64,000 nt of DNA from Bacteroidetes bacterium OLB9 (GTDB lineage: Bacteria > Bacteroidota > Bacteroidia > Chitinophagales > Saprospiraceae). The DNA is taken from assembly GCA_001567255.1 (NCBI GenBank), contig LNBW01000079.1:1-64000 (forward strand), read 5' to 3'. Positions 44,914-53,792 of this stretch are shown one piece after another (position 1 is the first letter of the stretch; each line of letters begins with the position of its first letter). Below the pieces are notes generated by a model that worked only from the letters and a program-made list of their open reading frames with translations, searched no databases and had not been told where the DNA came from. A program made the position numbers and the translations under genes.

Positions 44914-46404
44914 TTACTTATAGCTCCAGGAACTGCCTTCTTTTCCATCTTTGATCTGAATATTCAGTTCACTCAAAGTGTCTCTGATTTTGTCAGAAGT
45001 AGGCCAGTCTTTATTGGTTCTAGCGATTTGACGTAGCTCAATGATGAGATTCATCAGGCCATCTACCGGGCCTGCACTTGACTCAGCATCGTCTTTTAAT
45101 CCGAAAATATCAAAAATTATTGTGCTGAAAGCTGATTTTAACTTTTCAAGAACTGAAACAGAAATATCGTTGATATTCAACTGTCCTTCTTTCAGACTAT
45201 TGATGATCGTAACCAGTTCAAACAGCTTTGCTAGAGCTCGAGGTGTATTAAAATCATCATCCATATCTTCAAATGCTGCATTGATGATTTCATTGACCTT
45301 ATCATCAAGTGGTGACGTAGCGTTATTGTTGGTGGCTAATTGTTGAAGGGTTTTGTTAGCTTCCATCAGCCTTTTGAATCCTTTTTCTGCAGCCAGAAGC
45401 GCTTCATCAGTGAGGTCATTAGTAGATCTATAGTGCGACTGAAGCATGAAAAAGCGGACAATCATAGGACTGTAACCTTTCGATACATGGATGCTCTCAC
45501 CACTAAATAGTTCGTCAGGAGAGATGGTGTTTCCATCACTTTTAGACATTTTTTTACCGTTCATCAGCAACATATTAGTATGTAACCAGTAAGTAGCCGG
45601 ATGAGTATGACATGCACCCAGGTTCTGGGCGATTTCATTTTCGTGATGTGGAAATTTTAGGTCATTGCCACCGCCGTGTATATCAAAATGCTGACCTAGA
45701 TACTTTGTACTCATAGCGCTACATTCTAGATGCCAGCCAGGAAAACCTAGCGACCATGGAGAGTTCCATTTCATGATATGTTCATCAGAAGCTTTCATCC
45801 ATATCGCAAAGTCTGATGGATGATTTTTTTCATCTTGGTTCTTTAAGTTATCGCGCGATTCAGCTATAAGATCATCGATTACACGTCCGGAAAGTTTTCC
45901 ATATTCTCCGGTTTGTTCTGCAAATTTTAAGGTATCAAAATACACAGATCCGTTTTTTACATAAGCATATCCATTGTCAAGAATTTGCTGAACCATTTCT
46001 ATCTGCTCTAAAATGTGTCCGGTTGCTCTGGGCTCAATACTTGGTGGTAAAGTATTGAAAACGCGCATAATGTCATGAAAGCCAAGCGTATATTTTTGTG
46101 CTACCTCCATCGGCTCCAGATTGTCAAGTCTTGCTCCTTTTGACATTCTATCTTCGCCATCATCTAGCAGGTGTCCCACGTCTGTAATATTTCTTAAATA
46201 CCTCACTTTATAACCCAGATATAGAAGATAACGATAGATGACATCAAAACTGATAAACGTACGACAATTGCCTAGATGTACATTGTTATATACGGTAGGT
46301 CCACACACATACATACCTACGTAGCCATCCACTTGTGGAACAAACTTTTCTTTCTGTCTGGTCAGACTATTGTAAATATGGAGCTGATGTTCTTTTATAC
46401 TCAT
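44914..46404 (-). CDS. cysS: Cysteinyl-tRNA synthetase
   Basis: 496 residues. Charges tRNA-Cys. Class I motifs: CGPTVYNNVHLGNCRTF (the HIGH motif appears as HLGN, and the Cys is a zinc ligand), WHLECSAMS and HGGGNDLKFPHHENEIAQ (remaining zinc ligands), and KKMSKSDGN (KMSKS). The C-terminal DALR and anticodon-binding part ends in GSSWSYK. Single gene, divergent from the DUF3098 operon, with a TATCTTTG element at 46442-46449. Confidence 0.97.
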   Translation of the reverse strand: MSIKEHQLHIYNSLTRQKEKFVPQVDGYVGMYVCGPTVYNNVHLGNCRTFISFDVIYRYLLYLGYKVRYLRNITDVGHLLDDGEDRMSKGARLDNLEPMEVAQKYTLGFHDIMRVFNTLPPSIEPRATGHILEQIEMVQQILDNGYAYVKNGSVYFDTLKFAEQTGEYGKLSGRVIDDLIAESRDNLKNQDEKNHPSDFAIWMKASDEHIMKWNSPWSLGFPGWHLECSAMSTKYLGQHFDIHGGGNDLKFPHHENEIAQNLGACHTHPATYWLHTNMLLMNGKKMSKSDGNTISPDELFSGESIHVSKGYSPMIVRFFMLQSHYRSTNDLTDEALLAAEKGFKRLMEANKTLQQLATNNNATSPLDDKVNEIINAAFEDMDDDFNTPRALAKLFELVTIINSLKEGQLNINDISVSVLEKLKSAFSTIIFDIFGLKDDAESSAGPVDGLMNLIIELRQIARTNKDWPTSDKIRDTLSELNIQIKDGKEGSSWSYK

Positions 46405-46441
46405 AAACTCAAAACCAAATGATTAAAAAATAAAGTAGGCG

Positions 46442-46449
46442 CAAAGATA
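46442..46449 (-). promoter_or_regulatory. -7 promoter element (TATCTTTG) of cysS
   Basis: Minus-strand TATCTTTG followed by CGCC, 37 bases before the cysS ATG. Confidence 0.6.
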
Positions 46450-46528
46450 ATGATTTTTGCTAATATGAGATGTTAAAGGTTTCTTATTGCACCCATAAAA
46501 TAATTATTACATATTAAAAAAATATTCA

Positions 46529-46536
46529 TACCTTTG
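46529..46536 (+). promoter_or_regulatory. -7 promoter element (TACCTTTG) of the DUF3098-uppP-truB operon
   Basis: TACCTTTG, 28 bases before the ATG at 46565. It forms a back-to-back pair with the cysS promoter, 79 bases apart. Confidence 0.6.
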
Positions 46537-46564
46537 CCACCATTCAGCATTCAAATTTTTATCG

Positions 46565-46840
46565 ATGGCTAAAGAAAAAGCATATCAAAGCAGAGTTCAG
46601 CCAGATACCACTCCTAACAAGAGTGGAGGATTGGTTTTTGGAAAAAGAAGTTTCATGTTTATCCTGATAGGAATAGGATTGATTTTTCTGGGCTTGGCAC
46701 TCATGTCAGGCGGTCATATGCCATCACCAGATGTCTGGGACGAATCATTGATTTATAGCTTCAGAAGGATCACCCTTGCTCCGATTGTGATCATTTTGGG
46801 GTTGATTTCGTGTGTTTATGCCATCTTTACAAAGGATTAA
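46565..46840 (+). CDS. DUF3098 family small membrane protein
   Basis: 91 residues. Basic N-terminus, then two TM helices (about 30-48 and 70-88) with the conserved LVFGKRSFMFILIGIGLIF and GGHMPSP motifs of DUF3098. In Bacteroidota this gene usually sits between ftsX and uppP, so it is linked to envelope biogenesis. Here ftsX is absent and the gene opens the operon. Function unknown. Confidence 0.88.
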   Translation: MAKEKAYQSRVQPDTTPNKSGGLVFGKRSFMFILIGIGLIFLGLALMSGGHMPSPDVWDESLIYSFRRITLAPIVIILGLISCVYAIFTKD

Positions 46841-46857
46841 TTCCTGTCTTTAATATC

Positions 46858-47655
46858 ATGAATGAGATAATTATAGCGTTGATACTTGGTATTGTCCAGG
46901 GATTGACAGAGTTTTTGCCAGTAAGTAGTAGTGGTCATCTTGAACTGGCAAAATATTTCTTAGGTGACCATGCTACAGCTCATGAAAGCCTCTTGATGAC
47001 AGTAGTCGTTCACTTTGGAACTGCCTTATCTACCATGTATGTATTCCGCAAAGAAATATTTGAAATATTACAATCATTACTGAGTAAGGGCCAGTCAGAG
47101 AACAAGTCCTTTGCCTATAAAATTATACTTTCTATGATACCTGCAGTGCTCGTAGGGCTTCTTTTTGAAAAGCAAATAGAGCAAATATTTACTCAAAATA
47201 TTATGATTGTTTGTGCCATGCTGATCATAACCGGTATTCTATTATACGTCGCAGATAAAGCAAAAAATACGACAAGAAATGTTACTTATTCTGATGCAAT
47301 TTGGGTTGGTATAGCTCAGGCTATCGCTATTATACCCGGAATATCGAGATCGGGATCCACGATTGCTACTTCAGTTTTACTAGGTATTGATAGGACAAAA
47401 GCCGCTAGATTTTCATTCTTGATGGTGGTTCCACTCATTTTTGGAAAGATAGCAAAGGATTTGATTGATGGTAATTTGACATCCAGTACGATTCCTGCGA
47501 TTGAGTTGTTCGTTGGTTTTCTAGCTGCATTTGTTACTGGTATCTTTGCCTGCTCCTGGATGATACAGCTGGTACGCAATAGTAATTTAAGATATTTTGG
47601 CTTGTATTGCCTCATTATTGGATTAGCTGGAATCGTATATGCCAGTCTTACCTGA
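46858..47655 (+). CDS. uppP: Undecaprenyl-diphosphatase (UppP/BacA)
   Basis: 265 residues from ATG 46858 (MNEIIIALILGIVQG); the frame extends upstream into the DUF3098 gene but without family similarity. It removes a phosphate from undecaprenyl diphosphate, recycling the lipid carrier for peptidoglycan and polysaccharide synthesis. Catalytic signatures are EFLPVSSSGHLE (about 17-28) and PGISRSGSTIATS (about 160-172), with about eight TM helices. Its end overlaps the start of truB by 17 bases. Confidence 0.96.
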   Translation: MNEIIIALILGIVQGLTEFLPVSSSGHLELAKYFLGDHATAHESLLMTVVVHFGTALSTMYVFRKEIFEILQSLLSKGQSENKSFAYKIILSMIPAVLVGLLFEKQIEQIFTQNIMIVCAMLIITGILLYVADKAKNTTRNVTYSDAIWVGIAQAIAIIPGISRSGSTIATSVLLGIDRTKAARFSFLMVVPLIFGKIAKDLIDGNLTSSTIPAIELFVGFLAAFVTGIFACSWMIQLVRNSNLRYFGLYCLIIGLAGIVYASLT

Positions 47656-48385
47656 TCAGATTTTTGGTAAAAAACAATCTGAATGTAGCGCCGATTTTTT
47701 GTCCGGTGCAGTATTGCTAATAGACAAACCCTTAGAATGGACTTCCTTTGATGTGGTCAATAAAATCAGGTCTAGAATCCGATATGGTTTGGGTATCAAA
47801 AAAATTAAAGTGGGCCATGCGGGCACGCTCGATCCATTAGCTACAGGATTGCTAATAGTCTGTACCGGAAAGCTGACAAAAGAGATAGACAGTCTCCAGG
47901 CTATGATTAAAAAATATAGTGGAACTATCACCCTGGGAGCTACGACTCCTACTTGCGATAGTGAGTTTGAGCCGGATGCTCATTTTCCCACTGCGCACAT
48001 CACACCTGAACTCATTGATCAGCATAGAAAGTCTTTTATCGGTACGATTGAGCAAGTTCCACCTATATATTCAGCTATCAAAGTCAATGGACGGAAAGCC
48101 TACCAGCTAGCTCGTAAAGGCGATGAAGTAGAGATTAAGCCTCGAAAGATTGAAATTTATGATTTTAAGATTGCTAGTATTGATATGCCGACATTGACTT
48201 TTAGCTGTACGTGCAGTAAAGGCACCTATATCCGTTCATTAGCGAGAGATTTTGGACTATCATTGAATTCAGGAGCTTATCTTTCTTCCTTGCGGAGGGA
48301 ATCAATTGGTGATTTTTCAGTCAAAGATGCCTTTAATATTGAGGAAATTGTAGCGTTTATTGACCATTCTGTTGCAAGCGTATAG
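47639..48385 (+). CDS. truB: tRNA pseudouridine(55) synthase
   Basis: 248 residues. It makes the universal pseudouridine 55 in the T-loop of tRNA. LLIDKPLEWTSFDVV (motif KP), KVGHAGTLDPLATGLL with the catalytic Asp (about residue 65), QVPPIYSAIKVNGRKAYQLAR and CSKGTYIRSLARDFG are all typical. It lacks a C-terminal PUA domain, normal for the short Bacteroidota form. It starts inside the end of uppP. Confidence 0.96.
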   Translation: MPVLPDQIFGKKQSECSADFLSGAVLLIDKPLEWTSFDVVNKIRSRIRYGLGIKKIKVGHAGTLDPLATGLLIVCTGKLTKEIDSLQAMIKKYSGTITLGATTPTCDSEFEPDAHFPTAHITPELIDQHRKSFIGTIEQVPPIYSAIKVNGRKAYQLARKGDEVEIKPRKIEIYDFKIASIDMPTLTFSCTCSKGTYIRSLARDFGLSLNSGAYLSSLRRESIGDFSVKDAFNIEEIVAFIDHSVASV

Positions 48386-48459
48386 AAATTGTAATCCTAA
48401 TCTTTGTTTTCTAATGGTAAACCCTGAATTTCATTATGAGAAAAATATAAATACATAAC

Positions 48460-48492
48460 TTTGGTAATTAAACGGAATTAATACTAAATTTG
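48460..48492 (+). promoter_or_regulatory. Bacteroidota sigma promoter (TTTG-N21-TAAATTTG) of folD
   Basis: TTTG at 48460-48463, 21-base spacer, TAAATTTG at 48485-48492; 24 bases before the folD ATG. Full -33/-7 match. Confidence 0.72.
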
Positions 48493-48516
48493 CCCAATAA
48501 CTAATGCCCCCCAATT

Positions 48517-49398
48517 ATGAAACTCATTGACGGTAAAGCTGTTTCTGAAGAACTAAAAAATACTTTAAAACAAGATGTACTTGAGTATCAACAAAGGACT
48601 GGTCGTACACCTCATCTTGCCGCTATTATCGTAGGCAATAACCCGGCCAGCAAAGCGTATGTAGGCAATAAAGTCAAATCATGCCATCAGGTAGGTTTTC
48701 GTTCTACACTCATCCAGTTGCCTGAGGATATTACTGAGCAGCTTTTGATCGAAGAGATCCAAAAACTTAATAATGATCCGGATATTGATGGGTTTATCGT
48801 CCAGTTGCCATTGCCAGCTCATATTGATGAAGTCAAGGTGACACTGGCCATAGATCCGAAGAAAGACGTTGATGGTTTTCATCCGGTCAATTTTGGTAGG
48901 ATGGCACAAGGCTTGCCTTGTTATCTGCCAGCGACACCATACGGTATTCTATTGTTATTAGATCGGTATAATATTGAGGTGAGTGGGAAGCATGTTGTCG
49001 TCGTCGGTCGAAGCAATATTGTGGGAACGCCGATTTCAATTCTACTTTCCAGAAAAGCCAATCCAGGCAATGCTACAGTTACACTTGCGCATAGTAGGAC
49101 GAAGAACCTCAGTGAAATCACATTGCAAGGAGATATTCTCATTGCGGCTATAGGAATTCCGGACTTCATCAAGGAGGATATGGTTAAGGACAATGCTGTC
49201 GTCATTGATGTAGGTATCAATAGAGTGGCAGCACCTGATCAGCCTAAAGGAAGTAAACTGACTGGAGATGTTGATTTTTTAAATGTACGTAGCAAAACCA
49301 GTTATATCACACCTGTGCCGGGTGGAGTAGGGCCAATGACAGTTTTAGGCCTGATGCTCAATACTTTTAAGGCCGCAAAAAAGGAGATTTATCCTTGA
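48517..49398 (+). CDS. folD: Bifunctional methylene-THF dehydrogenase/methenyl-THF cyclohydrolase
   Basis: 293 residues. It interconverts 5,10-methylene-THF and 10-formyl-THF for one-carbon metabolism. PASKAYVGNKVKSC (catalytic Lys region, about residues 46-59), DGFIVQLPLPAHID, DPKKDVDGFHP, VVVVGRSNIVGTPISILL (NAD(P) binding) and ITPVPGGVGPMTVLGLM are the family hallmarks. It is followed after 10 bases by prmA. Confidence 0.97.
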   Translation: MKLIDGKAVSEELKNTLKQDVLEYQQRTGRTPHLAAIIVGNNPASKAYVGNKVKSCHQVGFRSTLIQLPEDITEQLLIEEIQKLNNDPDIDGFIVQLPLPAHIDEVKVTLAIDPKKDVDGFHPVNFGRMAQGLPCYLPATPYGILLLLDRYNIEVSGKHVVVVGRSNIVGTPISILLSRKANPGNATVTLAHSRTKNLSEITLQGDILIAAIGIPDFIKEDMVKDNAVVIDVGINRVAAPDQPKGSKLTGDVDFLNVRSKTSYITPVPGGVGPMTVLGLMLNTFKAAKKEIYP

Positions 49399-49408
49399 AA
49401 CTGTAGAG

Positions 49409-50224
49409 ATGGAGATATATGTAGCTATTAAAATCAAAAGCACTGATGAAGCCCTGATGGGTTTACTGAGTTTTTATGATTTTGAATCTTTTTTTGAAGA
49501 AGATGATTCTTTTACCGGATATCTTAAGAAATCTACTTTTGAAACCTACAAGGAGGAAATATTAGCTACAATCCATGATTTTAATGCAGAATATTCAGTA
49601 GAAGAAATCATGCCTCAAAACTGGAATGCACTATGGGAAGCCAATTTTCAGCCTGTTGTCGTTGGTGATTTTTGTAGGGTAAGAGCGGATTTTCATCCAG
49701 CAGATGAACAAGTAGAGTTTGACTTGATTATCAATCCTAAAATGGCTTTTGGTACTGGTCATCACGCGACGACGCACATGATGATAGATCAAATGTCAGC
49801 GATAGATTTTAAGGGTAGAGACATATTTGACTTTGGCTGTGGTACCGGTATTCTAGCCATTTTGGCTTCTAAGCTTGGCGCAAAGACCATTGATGCCGTC
49901 GATATCGAAGACGAATCATATCTCAACACAATCGAAAATGCAGCTGTCAATAGCGTGACCAATATTACTGCCTACAAAGGAGATATCGAGGTAGTTCCGG
50001 AACGAAAATATGATATCATCCTAGCCAATATTAATAGGAATATTTTGATCAAAAATGTAGAAACCCTGACTATCAAGTCGCAACTTTCTTCTGTTTTATT
50101 GCTGTCTGGTATTCTGGAGGATGACAAAGACAAGGTCATCGAGTGCTATGAAAGTTATGGCTGGCAGACAGAAAAGACATTGATGAAAGATGGATGGGTC
50201 TGTATCAGGATGCAAAAAATCTAA
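49409..50224 (+). CDS. prmA: Ribosomal protein L11 methyltransferase
   Basis: 271 residues. Methylates ribosomal protein L11 with SAM. The N-terminal L11-binding part includes MPQNWNALWEANFQPVVVG. The signature FGTGHHATTHMMIDQM (about 112-127) is followed by motif I DIFDFGCGTGILAILASKLG and by ILANINRNIL, the DPPY-like substrate motif in its usual N-I-N form. Second gene of the folD transcript. Confidence 0.94.
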   Translation: MEIYVAIKIKSTDEALMGLLSFYDFESFFEEDDSFTGYLKKSTFETYKEEILATIHDFNAEYSVEEIMPQNWNALWEANFQPVVVGDFCRVRADFHPADEQVEFDLIINPKMAFGTGHHATTHMMIDQMSAIDFKGRDIFDFGCGTGILAILASKLGAKTIDAVDIEDESYLNTIENAAVNSVTNITAYKGDIEVVPERKYDIILANINRNILIKNVETLTIKSQLSSVLLLSGILEDDKDKVIECYESYGWQTEKTLMKDGWVCIRMQKI

Positions 50225-50291
50225 TACAATTCTGTCTTGATATTTGCATTATTGATACAATATAGAGATATCAGCAAGTCTTTTTGTCTAT

Positions 50292-50458
50292 ATGATGATT
50301 GGTCTGCTGACGTTCATAAGTGGCCTATCGTTCTTTATGGTGTCTTATATCTTTTATTGCCTAATATTTTTGGACTCACAATCGGAATTAAACTTATCAT
50401 GAGACCGAGTATCAATGCTTTTATCAAACCACTGGAACTATTACGTATCACAAAATGA
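50292..50458 (+). pseudogene. Small membrane protein gene with a likely one-base frameshift
   Basis: From the ATG at 50292 one frame reads MMIGLLTFISGLSFFMVSYI and on through FYCLIF. A second frame continues GLTIGIKLIMRPSINAF and IKPLELLRITK to a stop at 50456. Adding one T to the five-T run at 50367-50371 joins them into a 55-residue hydrophobic protein. A 73-codon frame from a TTG at 50237 covers the second half but gives a poor N-terminal half. No family recognised; modest certainty. Confidence 0.38.
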
Positions 50459-50703
50459 TCGGCCACTTTTTCGCCATTAAATACAATATAGAACAAAACG
50501 ATATTAAATATTATAATAATTACATAAGTGATGACCGCTTAGCGAGACATAAGCTGTAAATTTAGAAGTACAACAAAATATTTATACTACTAATATAAAA
50601 AATTAAATGTAATTATAAAAAAAAATTATAGTAATAGTTGTTAGATCTCCTATGTCTTACCGTTAAACCTTAAAATGTTTATAAAAATTTAAGCATGAAG
50701 CTA

Positions 50704-51312
50704 TTATCTCACTCTAGGTCTCTTTCTTTTACCACCACCAGTCATTTGATTCGTCCTCATACCCATAGACTGAGCAACCTTCATCTGTCCTCTGTTGTCA
50801 ATAGCTGTTTCAAACTGACGCATTTGTTCTTTAAGTTGAGACTCAGTGACTTTTAGTTTTTTGGCTTGATAAAAATAATTTTTGGCTCCGGTCCAGTTAT
50901 TGCGTTGAGCTTGTATCCCGGCCATTTGAAGTAGTACCATTGCTTTTTCATTGTCAGATGGCAATTTAAGCGAAAGCGCTTTGTTAAAATAGCCCTCAGC
51001 TACGGCATTCTCCTTTCGTTGTGCTGAAAGCGAGCCTTTGAGTATGTAGTAAAATGCTCTATTAGTCACATACAATAATCTTGGGAAAAAGGTAAGGTTA
51101 AGTCTTTTTTCTGCACCTTCAAAATCCATTTTCTGAAGTAATTCAGTACTAGATTGTATCGTGCCGAGCATGAGGTAGCTCACCAGGAAAATAATCCCAA
51201 TTAGGAAAAATATCCATGAATATCCAAATCCCCATATCATCGTAAATATGATGCCGCCTAGAAATCCAATGGCAATAAGTGCAAACTTTATATAAATATT
51301 GATAGTAAACAT
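50704..51312 (-). CDS. Membrane protein with TPR-like repeats
   Basis: 202 residues. Two N-terminal TM helices (about 8-27 and 30-50) followed by about 110 residues with TPR-like helices (ENAVAEGYFNKALSLKLPSDNEKAMVLLQMAGIQ split over two repeats, then NWTGAKNYFYQAKKLKV) and a basic, Gly-rich tail (GGGKRKRPRVR). Probably a scaffold at the inner membrane. It has no neighbours on the same strand; a TACATTTA near-match to the -7 box lies upstream. Confidence 0.8.
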   Translation of the reverse strand: MFTINIYIKFALIAIGFLGGIIFTMIWGFGYSWIFFLIGIIFLVSYLMLGTIQSSTELLQKMDFEGAEKRLNLTFFPRLLYVTNRAFYYILKGSLSAQRKENAVAEGYFNKALSLKLPSDNEKAMVLLQMAGIQAQRNNWTGAKNYFYQAKKLKVTESQLKEQMRQFETAIDNRGQMKVAQSMGMRTNQMTGGGKRKRPRVR

Positions 51313-51489
51313 ATAATTCTTAAATGTATTTAGGCTAACTTTGATTTTATAAACTGCGAAAATAAGCCGATTTTAGATTTATTTACCTTTATTTTGGTAT
51401 AAATTTGACATATTTCACGTATTTAGTCAGCTATTTTAAAGTTATTCTGTTGAAAGATATAAATAATGATATTATAAAAAGCCAATCTT

Positions 51490-51897
51490 ATGAATGTTGT
51501 AATTGAATCTACTTTTGGTGATATGAATTTTAAAGGCACCAATGAAAGGAATCAAAGTATTCAACTCTCGGGTAGTCAGCAAGCAGTTAGCCCGATGGAA
51601 GCAGTATTGATGGCTGCGGCTTCATGCAGTTCCATTGATATAGAGATGTTGTTAAAAAAAGATGAGACAACCTTTGACTGGGTTAAGGGTTGAAGTTACG
51701 AGTACACGAGTCGATGCTATTCCGGCAGTTTTTCAAGGAGATTCACCTACATTATAATATCTATGGTGATATCAAAGAAAGAAAAAGCTGAAAAAGCCAT
51801 TAAAATGTCAATGGAGCAGTATTGTTCCGTTTCTATTATGCTCTCTAAGTCTGTTGATATTACATATAGTTATACTATTCACAAAACAGAAATCTGA
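51490..51897 (+). pseudogene. OsmC/Ohr family protein gene, broken by three frameshifts
   Basis: Four frame segments read as one OsmC-like protein of about 135 residues. Frame A (from ATG 51490) has VSPMEAVLMAAASCSSIDIE, including the conserved peroxidatic-type Cys, up to LLKK. Frame B has MRQPLTGLRVEVTSTRVDAI and PAVF. Frame C has KEIHLHYNIYGDIKE. Frame D has EKAIKMSMEQYCSVSIMLSK (second conserved Cys), ending IHKTEI and a stop at 51895. The breaks lie at an A7 (51654-51660), a T5 (51729-51733) and an A5 (51782-51786). An intact protein would reduce organic peroxides. As given, only the first 67 codons are translatable. Confidence 0.78.
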
Positions 51898-52015
51898 GAG
51901 AAATAATGTGACTTTTGTTATTTTCAATAGTCTTATAGATGATAAAGGGTTATGATTGAGAATAATTGGCATATAAATTAAAAAAATTTTTCATACATTT
52001 TACAATAAAGTTGTA

Positions 52016-52023
52016 TAATTTTG
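52016..52023 (+). promoter_or_regulatory. -7 promoter element (TAATTTTG) of the DUF2853 gene
   Basis: TAATTTTG followed by C, 71 bases before the ATG at 52095, giving a leader of about 65 nt. Confidence 0.45.
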
Positions 52024-52094
52024 CTTTTTATAGATAGTCAATGAAATTTTATTCTATATAACACATCTAATTTTTAATTTTTAAACATAATTCA

Positions 52095-52433
52095 ATGAGC
52101 AAATTTGATGACAAAGTAGCTATGTATGTAGCGAATGCAAAAGAATTAGGATTGAAAATTCCTACTGATTTACTTACTAAGGTAGCTAAAGGCTTAGGCC
52201 CTTCGATTTATTTAGGAGATGCATCTCTAGTTTCTGGTACAGATCCTGAAGAACTTGCTAGAGTTAAAAATAACTTCCTGATTAAAAAATTGGGGTTGAA
52301 AGATAGCGCTGAATTGGATAAAGCGATTTCAGAAGCCGTTACCCAAATGGGTACCTCTAATAGAAATAAGCATAGAGCAATTGTTTATGCTTTGCTGGTG
52401 ATGAAGTTTAAAAAAGAGTCAGTTTACGCTTAA
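52095..52433 (+). CDS. DUF2853 family protein
   Basis: 112 residues, small helical cytosolic protein. MSKFDDKVAMYVANAKELG, DPEELARVKNNFLIKKLGL and a C-terminal NRNKHRAIVYALLVMKFKK match the DUF2853 family. Function unknown. Single gene with its own promoter-like element and a strong terminator. Confidence 0.9.
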   Translation: MSKFDDKVAMYVANAKELGLKIPTDLLTKVAKGLGPSIYLGDASLVSGTDPEELARVKNNFLIKKLGLKDSAELDKAISEAVTQMGTSNRNKHRAIVYALLVMKFKKESVYA

Positions 52434-52455
52434 TATCTGATTCATAAGTATATTG

Positions 52456-52493
52456 AAAAACGCATTTCGACAATCCGAAGTGCGTTTTTTTTT
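52456..52493 (+). terminator. Rho-independent terminator after the DUF2853 gene
   Basis: 14-bp stem AAAAACGCATTTCG (52456-52469)/CGAAGTGCGTTTTT (52476-52489) with one G-U pair, 6-base loop and a run of nine T, 22 bases after the stop codon. Confidence 0.88.
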
Positions 52494-52688
52494 GTTGCAT
52501 ATAAATTTAAAATGAAAGAATAACTTTCAGACTGCCAGGCTACATTTTTAAAATGAGTATGAAATATGAAGAATAGAGCTCGATACATGTAAAGGAATTA
52601 TGAGCTTTTCAAAATTTGTTAAAGCAATGGATTAGGATAATTGATTTTAAAAAAGAATCAATATCTTGCACCTTCAAAATAACCGAGG

Positions 52689-53792
52689 ATGCCAAAATTC
52701 AGAAATATCTATGTAGCAGCGACCAGTCAGCATGTAGGTAAAACCACTTCTACCTTGGGTCTGGTATCTGCTTTCATGAGTCGAGGGTTTAAGGTAGGAT
52801 ACTGTAAGCCGGTAGGGCAAAAATTTCTCAATGTTCAGAATCTGAGAGTGGATAAAGATACTATCTTATTTGCTGATTTAATAGGTTTTGATATCGTTCC
52901 CGAGATCCACAGTCCTGTCATACTCGGACCGGGAGCGACAGAGAGATATCTTGACAATCCTCATCGAGTCAACCTGGAAGCATGGTTAAAAAATGCAGAA
53001 GAAGCGCTTTCTATTGAAAACGATATTGTAATCTACGAAGGAACCGGACATCCGGGCGTAGGTAGCGTGGCAGGTGTTTCAAATGCACACGTAGCTAAAA
53101 TTATGAATGCTGGAGTCATCATGGTAGTAGAAGGTGGCATTGGTAGCACCATTGATATGCTCAATATGACAACAGCCTTGTTTAGAGAAGAAGGCGTGCC
53201 CATTATCGGTGTGATTATAAACAAAGTCATTCCTGAAAAAATAGAAAAAATACGCCATTATGTTGGAAAATGGCTTGATCGACAAGGTTTGCCACTGCTA
53301 GGATTGATTCCATATGAGAAAACGCTGGCATATCCATTGATAAAATCAGTGGCAGATGCTGTCAGAGGAGTGGTGACTTACAATGCTGATCAAATTGACA
53401 ACAAAGTAGAAAACATTATCGCAGGATCACTCATAGAGCTGGATGAATTGAAGAGTTCGCACGATTTGTTGCTGGTAGTGGCCACCAAGTCTATCAATGA
53501 AGCTATTCGCAAGATTGAATTTATAGCAAAAAACCATAGTATAGAAAATTGCCCACTGTCGGGCATCGTGGCCACAGGAGAGGGTACAATGGATACGCAT
53601 ACCATCCGATATATTGAAAAGCATAAATTACCTCTGATAAGAACAGACTTAGATACCTATGGAGCGGTACTTCATATCAGTAGGATAGAAGTAAAAATCA
53701 ATCGTAGTACACCATGGAAAATCCGTATGGCTATCGATCTGATAGATAAAAATATAGATCTAAATCCTGTGATAGGGTCTTCTAGGCTTTAG
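52689..53792 (+). CDS. P-loop ATPase with DRTGG domain (phosphotransacetylase N-terminal-like)
   Basis: 367 residues. N-terminal P-loop domain related to dethiobiotin synthetase (YVAATSQHVGKTTSTLGL, about 8-25; KPVGQ, IYEGTGHPGVGSVAG, GVIINKVIPEK), followed by a DRTGG-type regulatory domain (about 215-330). This matches the N-terminal half of long phosphotransacetylases, but the catalytic PTA domain is absent, so it is not an acetyltransferase by itself. Possible nucleotide-sensing regulator of acetate metabolism. Its last 4 bases overlap the end of convergent ddl. Confidence 0.85.
   Translation: MPKFRNIYVAATSQHVGKTTSTLGLVSAFMSRGFKVGYCKPVGQKFLNVQNLRVDKDTILFADLIGFDIVPEIHSPVILGPGATERYLDNPHRVNLEAWLKNAEEALSIENDIVIYEGTGHPGVGSVAGVSNAHVAKIMNAGVIMVVEGGIGSTIDMLNMTTALFREEGVPIIGVIINKVIPEKIEKIRHYVGKWLDRQGLPLLGLIPYEKTLAYPLIKSVADAVRGVVTYNADQIDNKVENIIAGSLIELDELKSSHDLLLVVATKSINEAIRKIEFIAKNHSIENCPLSGIVATGEGTMDTHTIRYIEKHKLPLIRTDLDTYGAVLHISRIEVKINRSTPWKIRMAIDLIDKNIDLNPVIGSSRL

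Noticed and set aside
50237..50458. 73-codon frame starting at TTG directly after prmA
   Set aside because: The N-terminal half is unlike a protein start and another frame reads better; replaced by the frameshifted small membrane gene 50292-50458.
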